Source of the DNA: Tillus elongatus
Taxonomy: Eukaryota > Arthropoda > Insecta > Coleoptera > Cleridae
DNA length: 64,000 nucleotides
Direction of reading: 5' to 3'
NCBI GenBank assembly: GCA_964006375.1
Contig: OZ023265.1
Span: 15,049,252-15,113,251, forward strand
Part shown: positions 10,829-21,197 of the stretch, piece after piece
Numbering within the stretch: the stretch's first letter is position 1
How the letters are laid out: each line of letters begins with the position of its first letter
The notes under the pieces: generated by a model
Database searches by the model: none
The model's input: only the letters and a program-made list of their open reading frames with translations
What the model was told of the DNA's origin: nothing
Position numbers and translations under genes: made by a program

Positions 10829-12669
10829 ATGCTCAGGAGGCCAGAGATTTGACATAAAAAATTTCACTATAGATGAGGATACGGATCAGGAACGCTTAAA
10901 TTACATAAATAAATATCTGATCAACGTGTGTAAAAACATCAACACCAACAATGCTCCAGCAACAGATGAAATTAAATATGTTAATGACACAATATTTTTT
11001 TACCCCACCCATGAAAGTGAAGTGTACAATACAATTTTTTAACTTAGAAATACCAATTCAGTAGGTTTTGACGAGATTCCGGTAAGGCTGCTGAAAGAGT
11101 GTGCTGATGTTTTAGTCAAGCCATTAGCACATATCGTTAACTTATGCCTGGCTCAGGGATTGTTTCCGGATGACCTGAAGAACTCACTAGTGATTCTAAT
11201 ACATAAGATTGGGGACATATCTCGACTTACCAATTATATACCTATATCACTAATTTCGAATATAGCAAAAATAATAGAAAAAACTCTATGCAAGCGAATA
11301 GGGGCTTTTTTAGAGAAACACAAAATATTTAGTGAGAATCGAAATGGCTATATTAAGAAAAGGTCAACTAAAAGGGCAATATTACAAGTTATCAAGGAAA
11401 TTACAGAGGGACAAAATAAGCGTGAAAGCACAATGTGTATGATGCTGGATTTATCTAAAGCTTTTGATAGGTGTCCCACGACACACTGTTAGTTAAGTTG
11501 GAATTGCTGGGTTTCAGGGGAGTCTCGCTGAATTTAATGAAGTCATACCTATTAGGCAGGAAACAACGTGTGGCTTTTAATGATCATAAGACAGGAGTGT
11601 TTCTGGCATCCGAGTGGAAGATTATAGAACGAGGTGTGCCTCAGGGCTCAATCCTTGGGCCAATCTTGTTTTTACTTTATATGTTTGCTGACGATACATC
11701 TTTGGTTTTACGAGCTTCTTTAGATAATGATCTAATTTATGAGGCATCACAATCACTGAAAATTCTGGAAGAGTGGTACAATGGAATGGACTTACAATTG
11801 AATGTGACTAAAACAAATTTAATCTCATTTAACTATTTTTGGGGTAACCAGTTATCGCTGAAATTCAACTCAGAATCGCTGAGCACGCAGGATGATGTTA
11901 AGTTTTTGGGCTTGAAGCTTGATTCTCAGTTAAACTGGAGGGCTCATGTTGGCTATCTGGCAGGTAAACTGTTAGCTTTTAGTTATGCTCTACGTGTTCT
12001 CTCCGATTCTAGTAGTATTAGTGCTGGCCTCGAGGCGTACTACGCATATGTGAACTCAAGGCTTCGATATGGACTAATATTCTGGGGGAATTCCATAGAA
12101 GCCGGTAGAATCTTTAGGCCCAAAAGGCATGTATCCGCAGCATATTCAATCTTAAATATAGGGGTTCGTGTAGGAAAACATTCCTCGACAACAGAATACT
12201 TACCTTGCCAAGTTTGTATATATTAGAGTGTGCGTGTTTTGTTAGAGAAAATCGGAGTTTGTTATCAGATTGTGAACAACAGCATCAATACAACACTAGA
12301 GCACGTTTCTATCTATCTATCTATTTTTTTTTTTTTTGCTGCGGACTTGCTGTCTATAAGCCCAAGTACTGATTTATGGCGATCTCCGCGTATCGTCCAG
12401 GTGCTTTACTATTTAGGTTATCCTGGCTGTGACCAGTCTGCCAAAATTGAATACAAATTAGAGCACGTTTAAAGGATCAGTTAATTGCGCCACAAACTAC
12501 AAAAAGTATTGTTTACAATAGTGCTGTGGTGCAGGCCCTAAAGGTGTACAACAAACTGACGGTGCAGATAAAGGAGCTTCCACCTGCAAAGATGAGAAAA
12601 ACACTAAAGAATATTCTGGCGGCAAAGGCCTATTATAGTATTGATGATTTTTTAGCTGACAAGTTGTAG
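10829..12669 (+). pseudogene. Second Jockey-like non-LTR ORF2 (RT and C-terminus)
   Basis: The reading order is a linker (NYINKYLINVCKN), FDEIPVRLLKECADVL, LVILIHKIGD, NYIPISLIS, motif A (MMLDLSKAFDR), GVPQGSILGPILFLLYM, motif C (FADDTS), TKTNLISFN, LGLKLDSQLNW and a C-terminal end AYYSIDDFLADKL followed by TAG. Breaks: a stop or frameshift near 11042, a one-base slip at about 11471-11492, a frameshift near 12178, and an apparent in-frame deletion between LLYM and FADD that removes the usual IND-type spacer. A 150-bp retroposon interrupts it at 12309-12458. It is clearly different from the copies a-g family. Confidence 0.85.
12309..12458 (-). mobile_element. 150-bp retroposon with 12-bp target duplication
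   Basis: The insertion splits the ORF2 C-terminus and is flanked by a perfect direct repeat TAGAGCACGTTT (12297-12308 and 12459-12470). On the minus strand it ends in a run of A followed by (TAGA)n, as expected for a target-primed retroposon. Removing it restores the frame (NTRARLKDQLIAPQ). I cannot tell whether it is a SINE or a truncated LINE end. Confidence 0.8.
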
Positions 12670-12869
12670 CTGTTGGTAATCAATATCGTGATAGATGTAT
12701 AGTTTTTTGAATTGTAATTCCTGTGTTTTTTATGTTTTTTAGTGAATTTTCTTAGAAAAAATTCACTAATGAGGAGATCTCGACTTTTGAATTTTGAAAA
12801 AATTTCTTCAAATGAGCGCGATCTAGGACCCCTAGAACCCATATCCGGGGTCAGTTTCAATTTTTATAT

Positions 12870-13067
<198 letters not shown>

Positions 13068-13075
13068 CACACCGA

Positions 13076-13660
13076 TAACTCAAAAAATAATGGGCCGATT
13101 TTGATAAAATTTGGCGTGTATCTTTCTTTTGTAAATGGCTTGGATAAGTTCGTTAGCCAGGAAAATCGGACGAGGTTTTCCGGGAAAATTTTGAGTTTTC
13201 ATTCGAAAAAAATTCTCATCTCAAAAAGTAATAAGCCGATTTTAATAAAATTTGGCACGTAACTTTCTTTTGTAAATGGCTTTGACAAGTTTGTTAGTCA
13301 AGAAAATCGGACGAGGTTTTCCGGGAAAATTTTGAGTTTTCATTCGAAAAAAATTCTTATCTCAAAAAGTAATAAGCCGATTTTAATAAAATTTGGCATG
13401 TACCTTTCTTTTATAAATGGCTTTGACAAGTTTGTTAGTCAAGAAAATCGGACGAGGTTTTCCGGGAAAATTTTGAGTTTTCATTCGAAAAAATTTTTTA
13501 TCTCAAAGAATAATAAGACGATTTTGATAAAATTTGGCATGTACCTTCCTTTTGTAAATGACTTTGACAAGTTCGTTAATCAAAAAAATCGGACGAGGTT
13601 TTCCGGGAAAATTTTGAGTTTAAATTTGAAAAAAATTTTTATCTTAAAAAATAAGAAATC
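13076..13660 (+). repeat. Four tandem 141-bp units
   Basis: The sequence 'cgattttRataaaatttgg' recurs at about 13096, 13237, 13378 and 13519, spaced 141 bp, with a partial fifth unit. Units share 'atcggacgaggttttccg'. Because 141 is 3 x 47, one frame stays open over most of the array with a single stop near 13260. I regard this as coincidence of the repeat length, not a gene. Confidence 0.92.
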
Positions 13661-14073
13661 TATGATAACCAAATTTGGTAGGTATGTTTACGATATAAAA
13701 AGTAAACTATACACCAAAATTTAGATTCCTACGTTACAAGAAAAAAAAGTTATAATAAAATATTTTGTGCCAGATCATTTCTATGAAAATTCACTACCAT
13801 AACGCACTTGCTGCGTCCAGGCTTTTTAAATGTTGACGTGTTCTACATATTTTTTTAAGTATTTACGGTGCGAATAAATATATTATTATTATTATTATAT
13901 AGTTTGGAAATATGCAGAAGACGTTATTTTTGATGTCCCTCCTCAGGGACAAAAAACTTTATGCTTAAATAAATCATGTATCAGTGCATGTCATTTAAAT
14001 CTTAACCCATTTAATTTTGTGGTTTTGTTGTTATACTACATAGGTGTTTCATTTTTTTTTTAATTTATTTTAG

Positions 14074-14719
14074 GCAATGTCGAAGTACAAAAACCTCTTA
14101 CCGATGAGGAGCTCATGTACTATTGAGAAAATGACGATATTCAGATGTTCTGTTGTTGTCTGACGAAGAGGACAATGGGACCGCTGAAGACCAAAACAGT
14201 GTCCATGACGATGAAGTTTTTGCAGAGATAAATACAAGATATAATGTAGAAATTATTGAGATAGATGAAACGCGCGTGGATTAAATAATAAATATAAACA
14301 AAACAGTATTAGAAGAGATTACCGATACTAAAAAACGTGAAAGAGAAGATTTTAAAAAATGGCTTCACTGGCAAACCCAAGATTAGATGGATGTCTAGTG
14401 TAATGTTTGAGAAAATAAATATTAATTGGTATAGAGCACCTCCACTTGACCCCATTATTGACTTTCCATCGCCAAAAAGTTTTTTTATGCGATACATTTC
14501 AGAAGACATAATACAACTGATTGTAGATATGACCAATTTGTATTCAACTTAAAAGAATATACCTCGATTTTGTCCAACAACACCAGAAGAAATTAAAAAA
14601 TTCATTGGCGTACATGGTGCAATTGGCAATTGGCAATTTGCAATATCTCAGGGAGTGCATGTTCTGGAGCCCCAAGTATGCAATTTTTTGATAAGAGATT
14701 CTGTCAGCCTACATAGATT
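14074..14719 (+). pseudogene. piggyBac-like transposase, N-terminal part
   Basis: The decayed reading begins KPLTDEELMYY, stop, ENDDIQ, then an acidic region (LLSDEEDNGTAEDQ). It continues through PPLDPIIDFPSPKSFFMRYI and EDIIQLIVDMTNLYST to CPTTPEEIKKFIGVHGAIG, ending at LIRDSVSLHRF. This order (acidic N-terminus, then the PF13843-type core start) is that of piggyBac transposases. Frameshifts are present. The gene continues at 19975 (FKLRQALHLVDIT), so a 5.25-kb insertion splits it. Confidence 0.8.
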
Positions 14720-16004
14720 TTAGTGAATTTACATTAAGAAAATTCACTAATAGAGAGGTATCGATGGTAAGACTTTTGACCGATTTCGACCAAATTTGGG
14801 GATTAACTTGATTTTGTTAATGGCTTGGACGAGTTCGTAGATGGGCGCCGTGCGTCTAATTTTTGTTAGAAGAAATGTAAAGAAAATTTTGAAAACGCAA
14901 TATTTTTTGAAATATTGAAGTGTTTAGAATGAAAGTTTGCGCATATATAGGAGACGTTACAATATAGCTGTTAACCAAATTTCAAATTAAATGGCATACG
15001 AGGACAGAAGTTATTAAAAAATCAAAATTATAAATGAATAAACAGTCGAAGATATCGGTTCACATTTTATACAGCATTTCCCACGTTCAATGTTGATAAG
15101 GATGATTAGACTGTGAATGCGTCATTTTCAGTAGATAATTAAAATAGAAACAGTCACCTGACAATTAAATATAAAGGAGCCGGGTTATCAGATTTAATAA
15201 AATTTCATTTGAATCTTAAAATCTAAAACGTATACTAATACCACATATTGGTATTTATTCATTACAAATAAAAGTTCGTCAAAAAATTAATCCATTCAAT
15301 AAATGTGGCTTAATATTAATAAATGTTGAGTTACCAATAATTTCTCATTCGATTTATCCATAAACTCTAATTTACTCAACCTGACACCGCTGCATGGTAG
15401 GCCAACTGTCATCGCGAAACGGAAGCCGCCGATTGCCGACGCCGAAATACGAGACACTCAACGTCTCAACGTGTTATTTACATTTATTAAAACTGAAATG
15501 TTTTGTTATATTACAGAATATACCAAATAGAAGTTTCACTTCAATGAAATGGTTTAAAACTATAAGTTCAGTACTAATTTCCGACTCTTCAGCACCAGTA
15601 GTATTATAATCCAGAAATATATTCACTTTTAAATATCAATATAACCTCAAAACATTCGAAGATTCGTTATTATTGTTTATGGTTTTATTTTGCAAAGCAT
15701 CCTTACAGGAAGTGTTAGCGACTAGCCACGTTTGTAGTTATAAAGCTCTTTATTATTATATCTCTACATATTATGTTAGAGTTGTTATTTAAAAGTGTTC
15801 TTTTGATTTGGTCCTAAAGTTTCTGACACAATTGTTGATCAAATGTAACCCAATAAACACACGTGCGTTTAATAAACGTATATTTTACGTAAAGACCGTT
15901 GAAAAAACGTTATCGGTTATAAAAATTAACGTTCAATTCTAGGCTAAAAAGGTAACGTTACCATTTCTTAGTTGTAAAGACGTTAATTATGAAGAGTTTT
16001 TAGA

Positions 16005-16810
16005 CATAATATTTAAACGTTATTTAAACACATTTCGCCTATCAAAAAACTACGTTTAGTTGAGAATAATACGTTGAATATATGTATTTTATTAAACATT
16101 TTATAAACGAAAGATATTGTGTGCGGTATAAACGTTATATGTAAAACAGGTATTTACCTAATTTTTGTGAAAAAATTAGGTAAACATTTTCTCGTAAATA
16201 CCTTATTGATGAAGGGTATAATATTTAAACGTTGTTTCAACACAGTTCGCCTACCAAAAACCTACATGAAGTTAGGATTCATACATAAAATACACGTAGT
16301 TTATTAGACATTTTATAAGTGAGAGATATTTATGTGATATAAACGTTATATTTAAAACAACTGTTTTCCTAATTTTTGTAAAAAAAAGCAACGAAACAAT
16401 TTGTCATTGTAAAAGACCTTATTAATTAAGTGTTTTTAAACATAATATTTAAAGGCTGTTTCATCACAGTTTGCCTATGAACTACATGCACAAAGTAGGG
16501 ATTCGTGCATAAATTATACGTATATTACCAGACATTTTTTAAGCGAGAGATATTTTATGTGATATAAACGATATATTTAAAACCACTATTTTTCTAATTT
16601 TTGTTAAAAAAGCAAATTACTTAACAATTTATCGTTGTAAAAGACGTTATTAATTTAGTGTTTTTAAACATAATATTTAGACGTAGTTTCAACAAGGTTC
16701 GCATATAAAAATATACATGAGATAGGGATTTATACATAAAATATACGTAACCTACTAGATATTATTTTAGCGTGAGATATTATGTGATATATTATATTAT
16801 GTACCTATAG
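16005..16810 (+). repeat. About four diverged ~220-bp tandem units
   Basis: 'ataatatttaRacg' recurs near 16008, 16228, 16441 and 16670. Each is followed by 'gtttcaacacagttcgcc'-like and 'gagatattatgtgatataaacg'-like segments. Unit spacing is 213-229 bp. Confidence 0.8.
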
Positions 16811-17760
16811 TTATATAGGTTACATTTTTTCCTGGCTTTTAAAAAAAATTTGTCACATAATCAATCTGAGAGGTATTCGACAATGCCTGTATGTTTTAAA
16901 AGGAGTTATTTTGTCTTTTGCATTCCACTGTGTGATACATAAAACATATTTGTCCTTGTAAATTAGTAAGTGTTTGTGCGCATGCTGAACGAGAATGAAC
17001 AAGAAATCAAGAAATAGAAATAGAAATAGAAACAGAACAGGTAAAGTGATCGCATACAGTGTGTAACGTGGTGCTTGAAATTAAATTTTATTAAATATTG
17101 TATTCAGTACGTGACACTTGTATTTTATGGTGGATGGTGGTCTGTTCTATAATTTATAATTGTTTTATACATATTTACAAAGAATGATTATCATCCTGTA
17201 GCGATTTCTCTTAAAAGTTTTGGAAATAGGTACAATTAGTGCAGCTCAAAGTGTCAAGTTTTATGTCGTGAAGTTAGGTTAAGGTAAGCTGTATCATAAT
17301 ATGTAATAATTGTCTTCAAACGTTGTCGAAGTTAATCACATTTCTTATACTTTGATTGCTATAGAGCGTTATTAGGTAGAATAAATAATTGGGACTTATG
17401 AGTTTAGCCGGCGTGTTTAAAATCGGCCATGTTGGTTGCTTTCTCATATTTCCAAGTTTAATTTTATTGAGGCATTAGACGTATATCTAACGTTTATGAA
17501 TACACCTTTTTTTCCTCAATTTTGATTGTTCGTGAATCAAACTTTTGAATGAGAGTAATAATGGTTAGCTACGGGTTTAGCATTTATAAATTCTGATGTA
17601 TTTGTTTATTTTCCCCAGTTTAATTTAATTTTCACGATACATGTACACCTATATATAGGCGAACGTTAAGTAGACGCCTCCCGTGTAACCATATATAGTA
17701 GTATATGGTAATCACAATTTTATGACCTATTTATTTCTATTTAGTAGTTTATAATTTTAG

Positions 17761-17873
17761 ATGCTGCAAAGCTAAATTTTCCCCAACGTGAAAAAGGCGA
17801 AAGAGCAATCTTTTGTGCTGTTAAGGATTGGTTAAAATTAGCTACTTCGAAAAGGTCCAGAGCAAAAAACTAA
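17761..17873 (+). CDS. Candidate terminal exon, unknown protein
   Basis: A polypyrimidine-like stretch and acceptor 'ataattttag' precede an open frame (phase: two bases complete the first codon). It reads AAKLNFPQREKGERAIFCAV then KDWLKLATSKRSRAKN, stop. A polyadenylation signal AATAAA follows at 18051. A consensus donor CAG-GTAAAG is present upstream near 17041, but no matching upstream coding exon was found. I do not recognise the protein. It could belong to the surrounding TIR element, be a captured host exon, or be chance. Confidence 0.25.
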
Positions 17874-18393
17874 TGGAGCAATACTTTTTTTGGTTGAGAA
17901 GTTGACAAATAATTTAAGAAATATATTTTTTATTTCATGATTAAGACGCTATGATTGAAGAAGCTTGTTATATTTTTAGAATGTGGTATTAATTATTTTA
18001 GTTTTTTGATAATGAAATGTAAGTTTTTTAAAATATATTTTTGTTTTTTAAATAAAGTTATGTTTATTTGGCATTTGACTTGTGATCTAATCCATTTTTA
18101 TAAAGCCCATTTAAAATTATAAACATAAATAATAATTTGTCAATGGTAGGTTTATAAAATGTAGCAGAGTAGCAAATTTAGAAGTTTTGATGAGCAATGA
18201 GCACTTAAAGTAAGTATCTACACCGCAATGGAGTCCAGTTTGACACTTCTACACCTAATGATCGTTTTTCCTATAAGTTCTCATCTTCTGCTGTCAGCTG
18301 GGTTAAAAAACTATCATTTGGTAGGTATGTATTAGTTGTAATTCAAACGTTTATTATACGTCGTTAATACAAGCAGATTAACGTGACAGATCT

Positions 18394-18680
18394 CGTTGAT
18401 AAACATTAATTATAAACGTATATTCTTCAGGACAGATAATGGTTAAATCAACGTTGCAAAACCCTTGTTAATAAACATGTATGAAAAATGTATATTTTAC
18501 GTTATTAACGGCAAATAGTTTAACGTTAGAAATTCCCGTTGATAAACGGTAATTATAAACGTATATTCTCCATTACAGATGATGGTTAAATTAACGTTGT
18601 AAAATCCTTGTTAATAAACATGTAAGAAAAATGTATATTTAAACGTTAAAACATACATGTATAAAAACGTTTTTATATTG
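18394..18680 (+). repeat. Two ~144-bp subterminal tandem units
   Basis: Units starting 'gttgataaac' at 18394 and 18538 share 'taaacgtatattct' and 'tgttaataaacatgta'. They lie near the right end of the TIR element. Confidence 0.8.
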
Positions 18681-18885
18681 GTTTAATTATATGTTTATTC
18701 GGGCGACATTTTTACCAAAATTAAACGTAAGGTAGCAGTTTCCTCTTAAACGTTTAATTAACGAACATGTGTTTACTGGGAAGTAGCACATGCTTATCGT
18801 TATTTGTGTGCTGCAATATTTTTAATAACCTGGCAAGTGAAACAAATACTAACTTATACTTATCGGTTCCAGTATCACAAAAATT

Positions 18886-19972
18886 TCGGGACGCAGCAAG
18901 TGCGTTATAGTAGTGAATTTTCATAATAATTGTACACTGTTAGTAAGATATACTATTAAAACTAATTGTTTATATTTAAATGGGCCTTTGAGATCAGTTT
19001 TAGAGTCCTAGTTAGCGATTATTTGAAAAAAATTATGTTTTATATGGAGCTACTAAATTCAAGTTTGGTCTTAGATATAATATGTAAATACTGCAAGTGT
19101 CTTTAAAAAAATGTGTTACAAATTTCATTAAAGTTACAAAAGCTTTTCAGAAAGCAATTAATTATTTACAAAGGGAATGTACCTGTCAAATTATAAATAT
19201 GACAGGTATTTTTCCTTATTAATTGTTTTGATGGTTTTATTTTAGTCAACCCATCTAGTTTTTGCAAACAATAAACAACAAAAGGGGTTTTTTAAAACAA
19301 AACGGAGCTCAATATGTTATTTTTCTTTAATTTATTACTTGCGTCTACATAGGTGTTACTACTTCAAGATTGAAGATTCTGGCTTAATGGGAAATTTATT
19401 GAGCTATCAGATTTGAAATATTTTTACGAAAATTTTCTACCACAACATAAAAAACCTTTTTTGTTGTTTATTGTTTGCAAAATCTGATGGGTGAACTAAA
19501 ACAAAACCATCCAAGCAATTGATATGGAAAAATACCTGTCATATTAATAATTCGACAGGTACATTCCCTTTGTAAATAATATTTTTTTTTATGAAAAGCG
19601 TTTGTAACTTTAATGAAATTTGTAACACAACTTTTTAAGACACTTGCAGTACTTATATATTTTTATAATTCGACAGGTACATTACCTTTGTAAATAATTA
19701 TTTTTTTCTGAAAAGCGTTTGCAACTTTAATGAAATTTGTAACACAATTTTTTTAAAGGCACTTGTAGTACTTACATATTATATCTAAGACCAAATTTTA
19801 ATTTAGTGGCTCCATATAAAATATAAAGTTTTTCAAATAATCACTAACTGGGACTCTAAAACCGATCTCCAAGGTCCATTTAAATTTAAAGAATTAGTTT
19901 TAATAATATATCTTACTATAAGTGTACAATTCTTATGAAAATTCACTACCATAACGTACTTGCTGCGTCTAG
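18886..19972. repeat. 1.08-kb near-complete palindrome
   Basis: The left arm begins GGACGCAGCAAGTGCGTTAT and the right arm ends with its inverse and CTAG. Inverted correspondences continue inward: 'agtgtacaatt', 'gattatttgaaaaa', 'ctaagaccaaa', 'acaggtacattcc', and 'aaacaataaacaaca' near 19270 against 'tgttgtttattgtttg' near 19460. The arms reach about 500 bp. Both ends are the Helentron-like 3' terminus, so the module is two 3' ends in inverted orientation. A partial local duplication occurs in the right arm (19545-19760). Confidence 0.85.
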
Positions 19973-19974
19973 AG

Positions 19975-20206
19975 TTTTTTAAACTTCGGCAAGCACTTCA
20001 TTTGGTAGATATTACCAGCCGACCTGAAAATAATATGGGCAGATTATGGAAAGTCCGAGACACATGATTGTATTAAAATAAGCTCTCAAGAGGTTCCACT
20101 AGAAACGAATTTATGCGTTGATGAACAAATAGTACCCTTTAAAGGTCAAATTAACATTCAGCACTACGTAAATAATAAGCCCAAGAAAGGCAACGTCTGT
20201 TGGGTC
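19975..20206 (+). pseudogene. piggyBac-like transposase, core fragment
   Basis: This continues the gene broken at 14719: FFKLRQALHLVDITSRPENN, then MGRLWKVR, stop and frameshift, then LPLETNLCVDEQIVPFKG, then INIQHYVNNKPKKG. The VDEQ block carries the first catalytic aspartate of piggyBac transposases. Similarity is lost after KKG, so the rest of the catalytic core is missing. Confidence 0.8.
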
Positions 20207-20560
20207 AGCTAGTTTAGAAATAAAAATTTCCCCAAAACGCTACGTAACCTTTGTGTTACACTTTTTGAGGATTGCTAATTTGGAGTATATAGAACATAAA
20301 CTAAATTGATTGGCTTAGAGGTCTCAAGTTATGCGTTCCCTCTGAAAGCAAGGTAGTGTCTGATATCTCCAGTAGCAGACATCTTCCCTTAAGTCCTGTG
20401 TGATAATTCCAGATAGGAGAGTGATTAATTGTAAACATGTTACGGGAATGTAGCAGGCATTCACCGCACACTAACACTATTCCATCCTTCCATGTCAAGC
20501 CACATGCAGATATTGTTATGGTAATTATATCTTTGAGTGATTGCTATTTAGTTCTATACG
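20207..20560. other. Unassigned stretch
   Basis: I could not align this sequence to piggyBac or to the adjoining PLE repeat. Confidence 0.4.
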
Positions 20561-20690
20561 CAGTGCAGTGGATGACGAGATTGCTCTCTTTAACAATCTA
20601 TAACTGATTATGAATTATCTTTAATTAAGTGTTACCACAGATAAGTACACTTGGAGAAAACCCAAATCACCACAACACATATTTCAGAGA

Positions 20691-20731
20691 CCTTACGATC
20701 GTTTCGTTGACCAAGTCAACATCTTCAGAGG
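20691..20731 (-). ncRNA. Hammerhead ribozyme 1 (PLE pLTR)
   Basis: Minus-strand core: CCT, CTGAAGA, one extra T, stem II GTTGAC-TTG-GTCAAC (six Watson-Crick pairs), GAAA, short stem III C-GATC-G, UA cleavage dinucleotide, AGG pairing with CCT in helix I. All invariant core positions of CUGANGA and GAAA are met. Compared with ribozyme 4, stem II has compensatory changes. PLEs are known to carry hammerhead motifs in their terminal repeats. Confidence 0.85.
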
Positions 20732-20931
20732 AAGAAAAATGTTACTACAGATCTTAGAAAACTCAAACTTGATAGAGCGTTATTACATCATGCCGGAAGA
20801 CCACAGCTGATTTTTTACATAATTTTAATCTAAAAAATTCAATATTTTTTCACTAAGTGAAGATTGTAACCTGCGTTGAGCACTAATAAGCACACTTGGA
20901 GGGCCCAAATCACCACAGCACATTTTAAAAA

Positions 20932-20972
20932 CCTGACGATCGCTTCACTAACCAATTTAGCGTCATCGGAGG
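20932..20972 (-). ncRNA. Hammerhead ribozyme 2 (decayed)
   Basis: Same architecture in the next pLTR unit, about 240 bp from ribozyme 1. Core changes CCGATGA (for CTGATGA) and GAAG (for GAAA) should abolish cleavage. Confidence 0.7.
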
Positions 20973-20982
20973 ATAAATAATT

Positions 20983-21156
20983 ATTTTTTTTAAATATTAT
21001 TGGCTGCGGCATCTCAGGCCATTAGCACATCCATTTCCCATCATTCAATATTTTTACAAATTTTCCAGACAAAGTCAACTTGGCTCGCCCAGGAATCGAA
21101 CCCGGGACCTCTCGCTTAGCAGGCTGGCACCTAGCAACCTGCGCCACGAGGGCGTC
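20983..21156 (-). mobile_element. tRNA-derived SINE with 9-bp target duplication
   Basis: The minus strand starts with a tRNA-like head: box A-like TGGCGCAGGTTGCTAGG, box B GGTTCGATTCC at 21092-21102, and an anticodon-loop-like CTGCTAA (Ser-GCT-like). A tRNA-unrelated body and an A/T-rich tail follow at the left. Perfect direct repeats TAAATAATT flank it (20974-20982; 21157-21165). It lies inside the PLE terminal repeat. Pol III transcription from the internal boxes is inferred. Confidence 0.85.
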
Positions 21157-21197
21157 TAAATAATTCTAAATATCCTTTCTTCACCACTCTATTTATA

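Larger units (their letters stand above)
15849..18780. mobile_element. 2.93-kb TIR element, family not recognised
   Basis: Imperfect 31-bp terminal inverted repeats: left CCCAATAAACACACG..., right (inverted) CCCAGTAAACACATG..., about 26 of 31 positions alike. Subterminal regions hold tandem arrays (16005-16810; 18394-18680) rich in AACGTT-type motifs. I see no target duplication that I would trust and no transposase. A candidate spliced exon sits at 17761-17873. It may be a non-autonomous transposon of an undescribed or unrecognised family. Confidence 0.5.
14720..19974 (+). mobile_element. Composite Helentron-like insertion in piggyBac gene
   Basis: The ends are set by the interrupted piggyBac frame: cat-aga-ttt | ... 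| ttt-ttt-aaa-ctt. The 5' end reads TTTTAGTGAATTTAC with a terminal hairpin (inverted AAAATTCACTAATAGAG). The core at 14760-15010 contains the family's 'accaaatttgg' and 'aatggcttggacgagttc' motifs. The 3' end is CACTACCATAACGTACTTGC, then TGCGTCTAG. The insertion lies in a T-tract without an obvious target duplication, as expected of Helentrons. A 2.93-kb TIR element (15849-18780) and a 1.08-kb palindrome (18886-19972) lie inside. About 15010-15848 has no recognisable content. Confidence 0.65.

Noticed and set aside
13076..13660. CRISPR-like or protein-coding repeat array
   Set aside because: Repeats are 141 bp without spacers and lie in a eukaryotic mobile element; the open frame follows from the unit length.
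21082..21156. A tRNA-Ser(GCT)-like gene on the minus strand
   Set aside because: The acceptor arm does not pair, the tRNA part is continuous with a SINE body, and TSDs flank the whole unit.
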